Of a DNA stretch of 7,125 bases, positions 1-5,958 are shown piece by piece. The notes beneath the pieces are model-generated. The model saw only the letters and a program-made list of their open reading frames with translations, was not told where the DNA came from and made no database searches. The position numbers were made by a program, and so were the translations under genes. Source of the stretch: JBLHGN01 sp047616325 (GTDB lineage: Bacteria > Pseudomonadota > Gammaproteobacteria > Pseudomonadales > Cellvibrionaceae); contig JBLHGN010000194.1 in assembly GCA_047616325.1 (NCBI GenBank), positions 1 through 7,125 of the forward strand. The letters run 5' to 3'. Positions within the stretch are counted from its first letter, which is position 1; the number at the start of each line of letters is the position of its first letter.

Positions 1-208
1 AGCCTTGGCAAATTGAGCTTCACTACGCGGTACCTGCTAGCGCGTATAAAAAATCACTACTGAGGCACTTGCAAAATTATTTTTCCAGCCACCGAGGCAC
101 TCTATATAGTGTTGTTTAAGGAAAAAAGACACTATATATAGTAATAAATTTTTCAATCGAACGTATTTTGTACGGTTTTGCAGGAGGCTCTACTTATAGT
201 GATTCCTT
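1..208. other. Region downstream of panB without a recognisable gene
   Basis: No coding region can be assigned here. The minus strand has no ATG after the panB stop; the only open possibility is a GTG close to the left edge that gives a few residues before the window ends, which do not look like the start of PanC. On the plus strand one frame is open from base 3 to a TAA at 117-119 (about 38 residues, running in from outside). It could be the tail of a convergent gene, but I recognise nothing in it and its codon use is not persuasive. The region is AT-rich and contains the tandem dyads at 98-142. In Pseudomonas panC follows panB directly, so the gene order seems to change here. Confidence 0.5.
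98..142. repeat. Tandem AT-rich dyads, possible operator pair or hairpin
   Basis: Two self-complementary elements lie side by side: CACTCTATATAGTG at 98-111, whose CTATATAG core is palindromic, and ACTATATATAGT at 131-142, a perfect 12-bp palindrome. Their centres are 31 bp apart, about three helical turns. Because each is palindromic they can also pair with each other (99-113 with 128-142, one mismatch and one G-T pair, loop about 14 nt). On the plus strand a short T-rich run (147-153) follows, so a weak plus-strand terminator is possible; a regulator pair-site is the alternative. The octamer GAGGCACT occurs at 62-69 and 94-101, and AAGACACT at 126-133, giving a 32-base rhythm. Confidence 0.45.
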
Positions 209-1033
209 CTAGTGAAAGATATTGTCTTCCCCCGGAAATATTCCCGCTTTCACATCGTGTACGTATTTCTCCATTGCCCCGGGGATATCGTTCGCCTCTA
301 TCAAAAAGTTTTTAGAGAATTTCGGCGGTGTCGGGGTGAGGCCAAGAATATCGTTGATAACCAGAACTTGGGCGTCGGTTCCCCTTCCCGCGCCAATGCC
401 AATGGTGGGTATTTGCAGAGTTTCAGTAATTTTAGTCGCAAGCGCTTCAGGTACACATTCTAACACGATGGTATCTGCTCCGGCTTCTTCTAGAGCCTGC
501 GCCGCCGCGAGCATTTCTTGAGCCTGGGCGGTGGAGCGCCCCTGAACCCGAAAACCGCCAAGTTTGTTGACTGATTGCGGCGTTAAGCCAATGTGGGCAC
601 ACACAGGGATACCGCGATCGCTCAACATCTTTACTGTATTGCACAGCCATACGCCGCCCTCAATTTTTACCACGTGCGCTCCCGCCTGCATTACCCGCGC
701 GGCGTTGGTCATGGCTTGGTCGGGGGTGCCGTAGGTCATAAAGGGCAAGTCGCCCATAATCAAAGACTTTTTATTGCCGCGAGCTACAGCTTCAATGTGA
801 TAAATCATCTGTTCCATTGTGACGGGTACAGTGCTGTCGTAACCGAGAACAGTCATTCCGAGGCTGTCTCCCACCAGCACTACTTCTACGCCACTTTTTT
901 GCGCCATTGCCGCCATCGGGGCGTCGTAAAGTGCAACGGTGACAAATTTTTCACTGAGCTGTTTGAGTTTCTTTAAGGTTAGTACTGTGACGTTTTTTTC
1001 TAGACCGCTTGCAGGGTTACCGGCGTAAACCAT
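209..1033 (-). CDS. panB: 3-methyl-2-oxobutanoate hydroxymethyltransferase
   Basis: Ketopantoate hydroxymethyltransferase, the cytoplasmic first step of pantothenate (coenzyme A) synthesis: it transfers a hydroxymethyl group from 5,10-methylene-tetrahydrofolate to 2-oxoisovalerate. The 274 residues cover the whole TIM-barrel family (E. coli PanB is 264). Visible family blocks are VGDSLGM (metal-binding D56), GDLPFM (D95), VKIEGG (K123, E125), HIGLTPQS (H147), LECVP (catalytic-type E192) and IGIGAG near 211-216; the C-terminus PGEDNIFH resembles that of E. coli. The start is an ATG with AAGGA (1041-1045) 7 bases upstream, which gives about 9 extra N-terminal residues compared with E. coli. The gene follows the deoxynucleoside kinase by 44 bases and is the last recognised gene of the row; the folate made through FolK feeds its cofactor. 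No panC follows inside the window. Confidence 0.97.
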   Translation of the reverse strand: MVYAGNPASGLEKNVTVLTLKKLKQLSEKFVTVALYDAPMAAMAQKSGVEVVLVGDSLGMTVLGYDSTVPVTMEQMIYHIEAVARGNKKSLIMGDLPFMTYGTPDQAMTNAARVMQAGAHVVKIEGGVWLCNTVKMLSDRGIPVCAHIGLTPQSVNKLGGFRVQGRSTAQAQEMLAAAQALEEAGADTIVLECVPEALATKITETLQIPTIGIGAGRGTDAQVLVINDILGLTPTPPKFSKNFLIEANDIPGAMEKYVHDVKAGIFPGEDNIFH

Positions 1034-1077
1034 GGTTTTATCCTTTTAAAGCATTAAAAGTGGGAAGGGGGGTAAGG

Positions 1078-1761
1078 TTAAAGAATGGTCGGTGTAGGGT
1101 TGTAGTAGTGGCGACCACGTTTGATGGTAAGCATAAACTCCACCAGGTTTTTATAGTCGTTGGGATTGTTCACCCAGTCGATTTCCGAGGTATTGACGAT
1201 AAGCAGTGGCGAGCGATCGTAGTAGTGGAAAAACTGCGTGTAGGCTTCGTTTAAACGATTTAAATATTCGCCGCTAATTTTTTGCTCTATCGCCTTGCCG
1301 CGTTTTTCTATTCTGTCTGCCAGCGTGGTTGTGGGCGCTTGAAGATAGATCACCAAGTCGGGAGTGGGCGAGTCTATTGTCACGTGATCGTAAACCTGCT
1401 GATAAAGTTTTAGCTCCTCGGGTTCCAGGGTGACTTGTGCAAATAGCTTGTCCTTGTCGATTAGAAAGTCGGAAACGCGCACGGGTTCAAACATATCGGT
1501 TTGGCGCAATTCGTTTATTTGTTGTACGCGTTGAAACAGAAAAAACAATTGTGTCGATAGGGCCGCATTGCGTTTATTGGCGTAGAAGCGTTCTAAGAAT
1601 GGATTTTCTTCTGCTCGTTCGAGCAGTATTTGGTAGTTGAAGCTATCGGCCAGATAGTGGGTTAGGGTGGTTTTACCAACACCTATTGGCCCTTCCACAG
1701 CAATAAACCGCGGTGGAGTTTTGCCGTTTAAGTCGATCTTCCACTCAAGTGAGTCGTTCAT
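1078..1761 (-). CDS. Deoxynucleoside kinase (deoxyadenosine/deoxyguanosine kinase family)
   Basis: A 227-residue P-loop kinase of the dNK family, which phosphorylates deoxynucleosides to monophosphates in cytoplasmic salvage. Visible are the Walker A motif GPIGVGKT (24-31), the substrate-side ENPFLERFY block (about 52-60), SDFLIDKDKLFA (about 97-108) in place of the catalytic DRS-type region, and an arginine-rich lid RIEKRGKAIEQ (about 150-160). Length and motif order fit bacterial dNKs such as the dGK/dCK proteins of Bacillus. Which base it prefers cannot be told from sequence. The start ATG has GGAAG (1767-1771) 5 bases upstream. It lies 47 bases after folK and 44 before panB, so it is probably in the same transcript, although its chemistry is unrelated to folate or pantothenate synthesis. 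I do not remember this gene in the Pseudomonas version of the cluster. Confidence 0.9.
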   Translation of the reverse strand: MNDSLEWKIDLNGKTPPRFIAVEGPIGVGKTTLTHYLADSFNYQILLERAEENPFLERFYANKRNAALSTQLFFLFQRVQQINELRQTDMFEPVRVSDFLIDKDKLFAQVTLEPEELKLYQQVYDHVTIDSPTPDLVIYLQAPTTTLADRIEKRGKAIEQKISGEYLNRLNEAYTQFFHYYDRSPLLIVNTSEIDWVNNPNDYKNLVEFMLTIKRGRHYYNPTPTIL

Positions 1762-1808
1762 ATGGACTTCCGGGTTGCCTATTGAGTAAACGGGGTTTAC
1801 GTCGAGCT

Positions 1809-2324
1809 CTATTTGTCGAGCATGTCTAGTTTCTGCAGACCGTGCGTTCCCACCTTTGTGAGAAGTGTCGCAATAGCGGTGCCGTCGGGCAATAGTAAAT
1901 GTTTATCTATATCCATCAAAGGCTGAAGTACAAAGTTTCTCACGCGAAGCTGGCAATGGGGAATAGTCAGGCGCTCAGTGAGTACATGCTTACTTCCGTA
2001 TAATAGTATGTCGAGGTCCAGTGTTCGCGCGCCCCAGCGTACACTGCGCTGGCGACCGTGCTCTGCCTCGATGGCCTGCAATAAATCCAAAACCAGTTCG
2101 GGGTTTAGCTTAGTTTGCACCAGTACGGCACCATTGACGTAATCCGGCTGGCCGCTTGGGCCGAGCGCTTCACTGGTATACCAATGTGAGCAAGCCTTGA
2201 GGCTCAACTGTTCGTGTGCCGCTATTGTTTGGTAGGCGCGAACAATGCGATTTAGGGGGTTATCGAGGTTGCTGCCCATGCCTATGTAGACATTTTCTGG
2301 GGTTAGCGTATCGCAAGGTGTCAT
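1809..2324 (-). CDS. folK: 2-amino-4-hydroxy-6-hydroxymethyldihydropteridine pyrophosphokinase
   Basis: HPPK, which transfers pyrophosphate from ATP to 6-hydroxymethyl-7,8-dihydropterin ahead of dihydropteroate synthase in folate synthesis; cytoplasmic. At 171 residues it is slightly longer than E. coli FolK. Family signatures are GSNL (17-20), a GPSGQPDYVNGAV block (55-67) that binds the pterin, and RWGARTLDLDILLYG (96-110), which carries the two magnesium aspartates D103 and D105, then the IPH motif (121-123). The N-terminus has about 10 extra residues before the first strand. No other in-frame ATG lies before the conserved GSNL region except one inside it, so ATG 2324 is kept. It begins 10 bases after the pcnB stop and shows no clear Shine-Dalgarno sequence, which suggests translational coupling to pcnB. 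Confidence 0.96.
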   Translation of the reverse strand: MTPCDTLTPENVYIGMGSNLDNPLNRIVRAYQTIAAHEQLSLKACSHWYTSEALGPSGQPDYVNGAVLVQTKLNPELVLDLLQAIEAEHGRQRSVRWGARTLDLDILLYGSKHVLTERLTIPHCQLRVRNFVLQPLMDIDKHLLLPDGTAIATLLTKVGTHGLQKLDMLDK

Positions 2325-2334
2325 AGTGTAATTT

Positions 2335-3675
2335 TTACTGCGCGGGTGGTGCCTTGGACTTGCGGCGACGGCGCGGGCGGCGCGACATTTCCGGAATCAA
2401 TACCGATACCAGATCCTGACGTTTCTCTTCGTCAGCGTCCTGAAAGTTAGTCCACCATAGACCCAGACCATCGAGACGTTCGCCCGCTTGTTCCCGCAGG
2501 AGCAAGAAGTCGTAGGCCGCGCGAAATCTAGGGTTTTCCATGAGCTTATAGGCTTTATTGCCATCTCGGCGGCCGAGCCGGCTCTGCATGGTCCATATCT
2601 CTCGCATGGGAATCAAAAAACGTTTGGGGATCGTGGTGTAGGACAGTTGTTGGCTAATGACGCCATCCGCTGCCTGTTGCAAGGCCTCGTGTTCGCCCAA
2701 TTTGTGTTCGTCGGTAAGTTCTTTTGTGCGTACCCTTAACTGAGGCCACAGTAGGGCCGCGTAGATGAACGCCGGTGTGACGCGCTGTTCTTTGCGAATT
2801 CTTTTGTCTGTGTTGGATATGGCCGCAAATACTAGGTTGCTGTCGTAGGGGTTTCCTCGCTCGAGGCAGGCATCAGTGCCGGGAAACAAATGGGCGAATA
2901 ATCCATATTCTCGCAGTTTGGTCAGCATTGCGGTGGCATAACCCGACATAAAGAGCTTAAGCACTTCTTCAAACAGGCGTGCTGGAGGGATATCGGCGAT
3001 GTAATCGGCATGGGCGCGAATGGGGGCTTCTGTTTCGGGTTCGACTGAGAAACCCAGTCTGGAAGCGAAGCGAACGGCTCTCAACATGCGCACAGGGTCT
3101 TCTTTGTAGCGTGCATTAGGGTCGCCGATAATCCGCAGTTGGCGATTTTTGAGGTCTTTCAGACCTCCGGCAAAATCGAGAATGGTGCCATCTTCGGGAT
3201 CGTAATAAAGCGCATTGATAGTGAAGTCGCGGCGCAGGGCATCAGATCTTATGTCGCCGTATACGTTGTCCCTGAGCAGCATTCCCCGTGCGGACTGCGA
3301 TGCCTCCTCTTTCTTTTGTGCCTGTGTGTGACTGCCTCTAAAGGTGGTCACTTCGATAATTTCGCGGCCAAAACGCACATGGACAATACGAAACCGTTTG
3401 CCGATTATTAGTGATCCTCTGCACACTCGCTTTACTTGTTCGGGAGTAGCGTCTGTTGCAACGTCGAAGTCTTTTGGGTGGCCGTCGAGTAATAGGTCTC
3501 TCACGCCACCGCCTACCAGATAGGCGCAGTATCCTGCGTGCTTAAGCTGCTCAATGACTTTGCGAGCACTGCGGCTGACATCAAACTTTGAAATGTGATG
3601 GTCTTGTTCAATAACAAGCATCTGGGGAGTCTTTGAGGGTGTTGGCTCAAAGAATTTGCGCAACCGTTTTAGCAT
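2335..3675 (-). CDS. pcnB: Poly(A) polymerase I
   Basis: Adds 3' poly(A) tails to RNA and so promotes decay by 3' exonucleases; affects turnover of small RNAs and mRNA fragments. The 446-residue protein belongs to the class II nucleotidyltransferases. Motifs are YLVGGGVRDLLL (52-63), the catalytic DFD (D69, D71), GREIIEVTTFRGSH (103-116, PcnB type), RRDFTINAL (148-156, third carboxylate D150) and YKEDPVRMLRAVRF (about 190-203). The arginine/lysine-rich tail (about 434-444) is characteristic of PcnB and argues against a CCA-adding enzyme. The start MLKRLRKFF agrees with my recollection of Pseudomonas PcnB, but no good Shine-Dalgarno precedes it, only an A-rich leader. It is the first gene of the pcnB-folK-dNK-panB row and lies downstream of the proposed small RNA, as in Pseudomonas. 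Confidence 0.97.
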   Translation of the reverse strand: MLKRLRKFFEPTPSKTPQMLVIEQDHHISKFDVSRSARKVIEQLKHAGYCAYLVGGGVRDLLLDGHPKDFDVATDATPEQVKRVCRGSLIIGKRFRIVHVRFGREIIEVTTFRGSHTQAQKKEEASQSARGMLLRDNVYGDIRSDALRRDFTINALYYDPEDGTILDFAGGLKDLKNRQLRIIGDPNARYKEDPVRMLRAVRFASRLGFSVEPETEAPIRAHADYIADIPPARLFEEVLKLFMSGYATAMLTKLREYGLFAHLFPGTDACLERGNPYDSNLVFAAISNTDKRIRKEQRVTPAFIYAALLWPQLRVRTKELTDEHKLGEHEALQQAADGVISQQLSYTTIPKRFLIPMREIWTMQSRLGRRDGNKAYKLMENPRFRAAYDFLLLREQAGERLDGLGLWWTNFQDADEEKRQDLVSVLIPEMSRRPRRRRKSKAPPAQ

Positions 3676-3935
3676 ATTGTATTCATTTTTAAATGGTGTA
3701 GGGCCTACGCGTGGAGCATGCGTATAGGACCCGGGAGCTGGCTGAGTTTATCACATAAGTTCACCTTGAGCGCATATTGGCAGTGGTGGCATTGCGGTAA
3801 CCATGTCGGCGGTTCGGGGCAGGCATGTCGGCAATTGGTTTACATTGAGTCATGCGATTACTTTATGTTGGAAGTGGGTAATTCGATAGTGCCAATGTTA
3901 GTGTCCTGAGTTTTACTGTGTTGGTCGCGCACACT
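3676..3935. other. Upstream region of pcnB; no gene seen
   Basis: These 260 bases separate the proposed RNA terminator from pcnB and probably hold the pcnB promoter, but I could not pick a convincing -35/-10 pair; TGTGATAAACT and TATACG on the minus strand are only loose -10 candidates. The stretch is more GC-balanced than the T-rich block to its right. It contains a direct repeat CATGTCGGC (3802-3810 and 3824-3832, 22 bp apart, two helical turns). A minus-strand TGGCAC near 3890 lacks a partner GC at the right distance and is not a sigma54 promoter. The short plus-strand open frame at 3718-3909 has no recognisable features. Confidence 0.5.
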
Positions 3936-3963
3936 AAAACGGGAGAGCCTTGGCTCTCCCGTT
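3936..3963 (-). terminator. Intrinsic terminator of the CrcZ-like RNA, possibly bidirectional
   Basis: A perfect 12-bp inverted repeat has arms AACGGGAGAGCC (3938-3949) and GGCTCTCCCGTT (3952-3963) with two bases between them, so the real loop is four bases with an 11-bp stem. Read on the minus strand it is followed directly by TTTT (3939-3936, the first two also in the stem). The U-tract is short, but the stem is long and GC-rich. On the plus strand a longer T-run (ATTTTGCTTTTTTTT, 3971-3985) lies 8 bases past the stem, so the element might also stop plus-strand transcription. Confidence 0.85.
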
Positions 3964-3993
3964 CAATATAATTTTGCTTTTTTTTATTATTCA

Positions 3994-4009
3994 GGACACT
4001 TCCATGTCC
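3994..4009 (-). other. Small hairpin inside the CrcZ-like RNA
   Basis: On the minus strand GGACA (4009-4005) can pair with TGTCC (3998-3994) around a six-base loop TGGAAG. It separates the A-rich Hfq-binding part from the A/U linker that precedes the terminator. The stem is only 5 bp, so its formation is uncertain; an exposed GGA in the loop is visible, but a single copy is not enough to suggest binding of an RsmA/CsrA-type protein. Confidence 0.4.
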
Positions 4010-4180
4010 GTACTTTGCTTACTTCGCAAGCCCTCTCCAAAGGTGTGCAAGTCGTTGTATCTCTCTTGTTATTATCTATTGTTATTATCGTTGTTTATGT
4101 ATGTTGTTATTATTTATTGTTGTTATTCGCTATGTCTTTTTCTTTTATTGTTATTTATTTTTTTTATTGTATTCGAAAGA

Positions 4181-4197
4181 GTGCAGTGACCGTGCCA
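4181..4197 (-). promoter_or_regulatory. Sigma54 (-24/-12) promoter of the CrcZ-like RNA
   Basis: On the minus strand the sequence TGGCACGGTCACTGCAC matches the sigma54 consensus TGGCAC-N5-TTGCA in all but one consensus base (C for T at the start of the -12 box). The invariant GG (4196-4195) and GC (4184-4183) are separated by exactly 10 bases. Counting 12 bases beyond the -12 C puts transcription start at about 4170-4173, at the border of the A-rich block. CbrB, encoded 350 bases upstream and carrying the GAFTGA sigma54-contact loop, is the obvious activator. Confidence 0.88.
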
Positions 4198-4293
4198 GTC
4201 TTGATAACTTTATAAAAAACAACAAGTTGTGATTTTTTTGCTATTGTTTTATTTGGGGGGATTTTGCATTTCGTTACCTAATGTGTCGGCGGT

Positions 4294-4320
4294 TGTTACT
4301 AATGTCTTGTTTGGGTAACA
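4294..4320. promoter_or_regulatory. Probable CbrB upstream activator site
   Basis: A dyad TGTTAC (4294-4299) - 15 bases - GTAACA (4315-4320) with half-site centres 21 bp apart (two helical turns). It lies about 100-125 bp upstream of the -24 box, the usual distance for an enhancer-type activator of sigma54. TGTTAC...GTAACA is the form of CbrB recognition site I recall for the Pseudomonas crcZ promoter. An extra half-site CGTTACC at 4272-4278 lies 22 bp from the left half-site, in the same helical phase. The AT-rich DNA between this site and the promoter could bend, possibly with IHF, but I found no good IHF consensus. Confidence 0.75.
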
Positions 4321-4545
4321 CTAATTTGGGCGGTGTGTTATCGGTAAAATGCAACTTTAAATTTAATAAAAAAGGATCTCAGCAATGCTCTCGGTATTGG
4401 CTAGCAGTGCTGGGTGAATAAAGGCCTAGAAAGCGGATGCATTTGTATGCTGCACTGAGCTAAGCCTGGACAAGCTTGAGTGCCCCAGTGTTTTGCATTA
4501 ATGGGTGATTGGAGTTTTGGTAGGGCTTGCCCCGCTAGGGGTCAG
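4321..4545. other. Region between cbrB stop and the activator site
   Basis: No gene is visible. Directly after the cbrB stop there is a short CCCC-GCTA-GGGG stem (about 4530-4541) without a T-run, and further along on the minus strand a T-run (about 4370-4378) without a good stem before it. Neither is a convincing intrinsic terminator for cbrB, so read-through into the small-RNA region cannot be excluded. A GGCAC near 4482-4486 on the minus strand has no correctly spaced GC and is not a sigma54 promoter. Confidence 0.45.
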
Positions 4546-5958
4546 CTATTTGCCGTTGATGGCGGCGTGGCTCGGCTTGCTCCTCGGCATTCCCAGTCTT
4601 TGACGTCGCTCCCAGAGACACTTTCGAGAAACCCCCAGTTTTCGCGCTAGTTCGGTCTCGCTCATGCTGTCTTGGTGTTCGAGTACAAACCTTTGGAAGT
4701 AGTCTTCCAAAGAGAGGTCCTCGTTGGGTTCATTGCCGCGCGTACTGCGGATATTGCTTGATCTTCCAGGCGCTTGTTCGTGTTCATGGTCGTCTACGCG
4801 CACTAGGTCGAGATCTATGCACAGCTGTGTATGGTCTATTTCGGTTTCGCTTTCACACAGGATTACCGAGCGCTGTATGGAATTTTCCAGTTCGCGAATA
4901 TTGCCGGGCCAGGTGTAGGTGGTTATCGCTTGAATGGCCTCGGGGGTGAGGGCGAGCGGTGGTTTAAGCATTTCGGCACAAAACCTTTTGACGAAGGTTT
5001 CCGCCAGCGTGAGTATGTCTTTGCCTCGTTCGCGCAGCGGCGGTAATTTAAGCAGCACTACATTAATGCGAAAATATAGGTCTTCGCGAAACTTATGTTC
5101 TCTCACTAGTCGGCTGAGATCGCGGTGGGTTGCGGCGACTAGGCGGACATCCACTTTGCGAGATTCAACGGCACCGATGGGTCTTACTTCGCCCTCTTGC
5201 AGTACGCGTAAAAGGCGGGCCTGGGCTTCTAGTGGCAGTTCGCCGATCTCGTCCAAAAACAACGTGCCGCCATCGGCAGCGGCCACTAGGCCTTCTCTCA
5301 TAGTGGCGGCGCCGGTAAAGGCGCCTTTTTCGTGACCGAATAATTCGGCTTCAATAAGGGTTTCGGGAATAGCGGCACAGTTTACGGAAATAATAGCTTT
5401 GTCGTGCCGAGGGCTCTCACGGTGAATGGCGTTAGCCACCAACTCTTTGCCGGTGCCGGTCTCGCCGTTAACCAATACCGTGGCGCTGGTAGGCGCGACT
5501 TTGTGTATTTTGGCGTAGAGCGACTTCATTACCGCACTTGAGCCAATCATGCCTTCAATGGCTTTGTCGTTATCGCCGGGTTGGCTTTTGGGTCGTTCTA
5601 ACAGTGCGGTTGATTTGCCAATTACCCGCTTAATAGATGCCAGCATTTCATCGTGGTCGAAGGGTTTAGCTATATAGTCTACGGCACCCATACGCATAGA
5701 ATCGACGGCCGATCGCAAGCTAGCGTAGCTTGTCATAATAAGCACTGGTACGTCTCCGGCGAGTTGGATTAGGTCGGTCCCAGGCGCGCCGGGAAGGCGC
5801 AGGTCGCTAATAATTAAATCGAAGGTGTCGAGTTTATGTTTGCTGGTTGCCTCGCTTACAGAGCCGGCCTCCCTTATGTCGTGTTTATTACGCGTTAGAA
5901 GCTTACGTAAAGCTGTGCGGATGATGATTTCATCTTCAACAATTAATATTTTGCTCAT
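4546..5958 (-). CDS. cbrB: Sigma54-dependent two-component response regulator CbrB
   Basis: NtrC-type activator that controls carbon/nitrogen balance with CbrA and, in Pseudomonas, drives crcZ. The 470-residue protein has an N-terminal receiver (about 3-115) with acidic pocket E8/D9, phospho-acceptor D52, T76 and K98. The AAA+ domain (about 135-365) has Walker A GETGTGKE (165-172), the sigma54-contacting GAFTGA (212-217), Walker B GTLFLDEIGE (231-240), the arginine-finger block REDLYFR (291-297) and WPGN (350-353). A Fis-like helix-turn-helix lies near 430-455. The C-terminal stretch DLSLEDYFQRFVLEHQD and the following LARKLGVSRKCLWERRQRLG agree closely with my recollection of P. aeruginosa CbrB and separate it from NtrC. 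The start MSKILIVEDE is standard, but no Shine-Dalgarno is visible; instead AACAACAT overlaps the start codon. It follows cbrA by 84 bases and precedes the CrcZ-like RNA that it probably activates. Confidence 0.97.
   Translation of the reverse strand: MSKILIVEDEIIIRTALRKLLTRNKHDIREAGSVSEATSKHKLDTFDLIISDLRLPGAPGTDLIQLAGDVPVLIMTSYASLRSAVDSMRMGAVDYIAKPFDHDEMLASIKRVIGKSTALLERPKSQPGDNDKAIEGMIGSSAVMKSLYAKIHKVAPTSATVLVNGETGTGKELVANAIHRESPRHDKAIISVNCAAIPETLIEAELFGHEKGAFTGAATMREGLVAAADGGTLFLDEIGELPLEAQARLLRVLQEGEVRPIGAVESRKVDVRLVAATHRDLSRLVREHKFREDLYFRINVVLLKLPPLRERGKDILTLAETFVKRFCAEMLKPPLALTPEAIQAITTYTWPGNIRELENSIQRSVILCESETEIDHTQLCIDLDLVRVDDHEHEQAPGRSSNIRSTRGNEPNEDLSLEDYFQRFVLEHQDSMSETELARKLGVSRKCLWERRQRLGMPRSKPSHAAINGK

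Larger units (their letters stand above)
3936..4172 (-). ncRNA. crcZ: CrcZ-like Hfq/Crc-sequestering small RNA
   Basis: Proposed RNA of about 237 nt that titrates Hfq (and Crc, if present) away from catabolite-repressed mRNAs. Seen in the sequence: a sigma54 promoter just upstream (4181-4197) places the start near 4172, and a strong hairpin terminator ends it at about 3936. The first 105 nt are very A-rich and carry non-overlapping AAYAAYAA octamers: AATAACAA at 4155-4148, 4111-4104, 4086-4079 and 4073-4066, and AACAACAA at 4124-4117, with further overlapping copies such as AACAATAA at 4152-4145. Such motifs bind the distal face of Hfq in Pseudomonas CrcZ. A mixed-sequence middle (about 4065-4010) and a small GGACA/TGTCC hairpin (4009-3994) follow. 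Position is the other support: in Pseudomonas, crcZ lies exactly between cbrB and pcnB and is made by CbrB plus sigma54. It is shorter than the roughly 400-nt P. aeruginosa CrcZ. Expression and Hfq binding are inferred. Confidence 0.85.

Noticed and set aside
182..315. Plus-strand AGGAGG (182-187) followed 11 bases later by GTG and 38 open codons
   Set aside because: The frame lies almost entirely antisense to the conserved 3' end of panB, the spacing is long, and the peptide resembles nothing I know.
2335..3675. CCA-adding tRNA nucleotidyltransferase instead of poly(A) polymerase
   Set aside because: The basic C-terminal tail, the PcnB-type GREIIEVTTFRGSH block, the length and the position before folK all point to PcnB.
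3870..3897. Minus-strand TGGCAC upstream of pcnB as a second sigma54 promoter
   Set aside because: The position 10 bases after GG lacks the invariant GC, so the -12 box is missing.
4030..4170. T-rich simple-sequence block as a microsatellite or CRISPR-like repeat
   Set aside because: There is no fixed repeat unit or spacer; on the other strand the periodic A-A-Y triplets fit Hfq-binding motifs within a promoter-terminator unit.
3950..4215. Plus-strand open frames rich in Leu, Tyr, Phe and Val that look like small membrane proteins
   Set aside because: They are the complement of the A-rich Hfq-binding block of the proposed minus-strand RNA; the hydrophobic residues come from T-rich codons. 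No ribosome site, and they overlap the sigma54 promoter and terminator.
4475..4492. Minus-strand GGGGCAC after cbrB as a sigma54 promoter
   Set aside because: The GC nearest downstream is at the wrong distance, and no activator-like dyad lies upstream.
4528..4545. CCCC-GCTA-GGGG hairpin as terminator of cbrB
   Set aside because: The stem is only 4-5 bp and no T-run follows on the minus strand.
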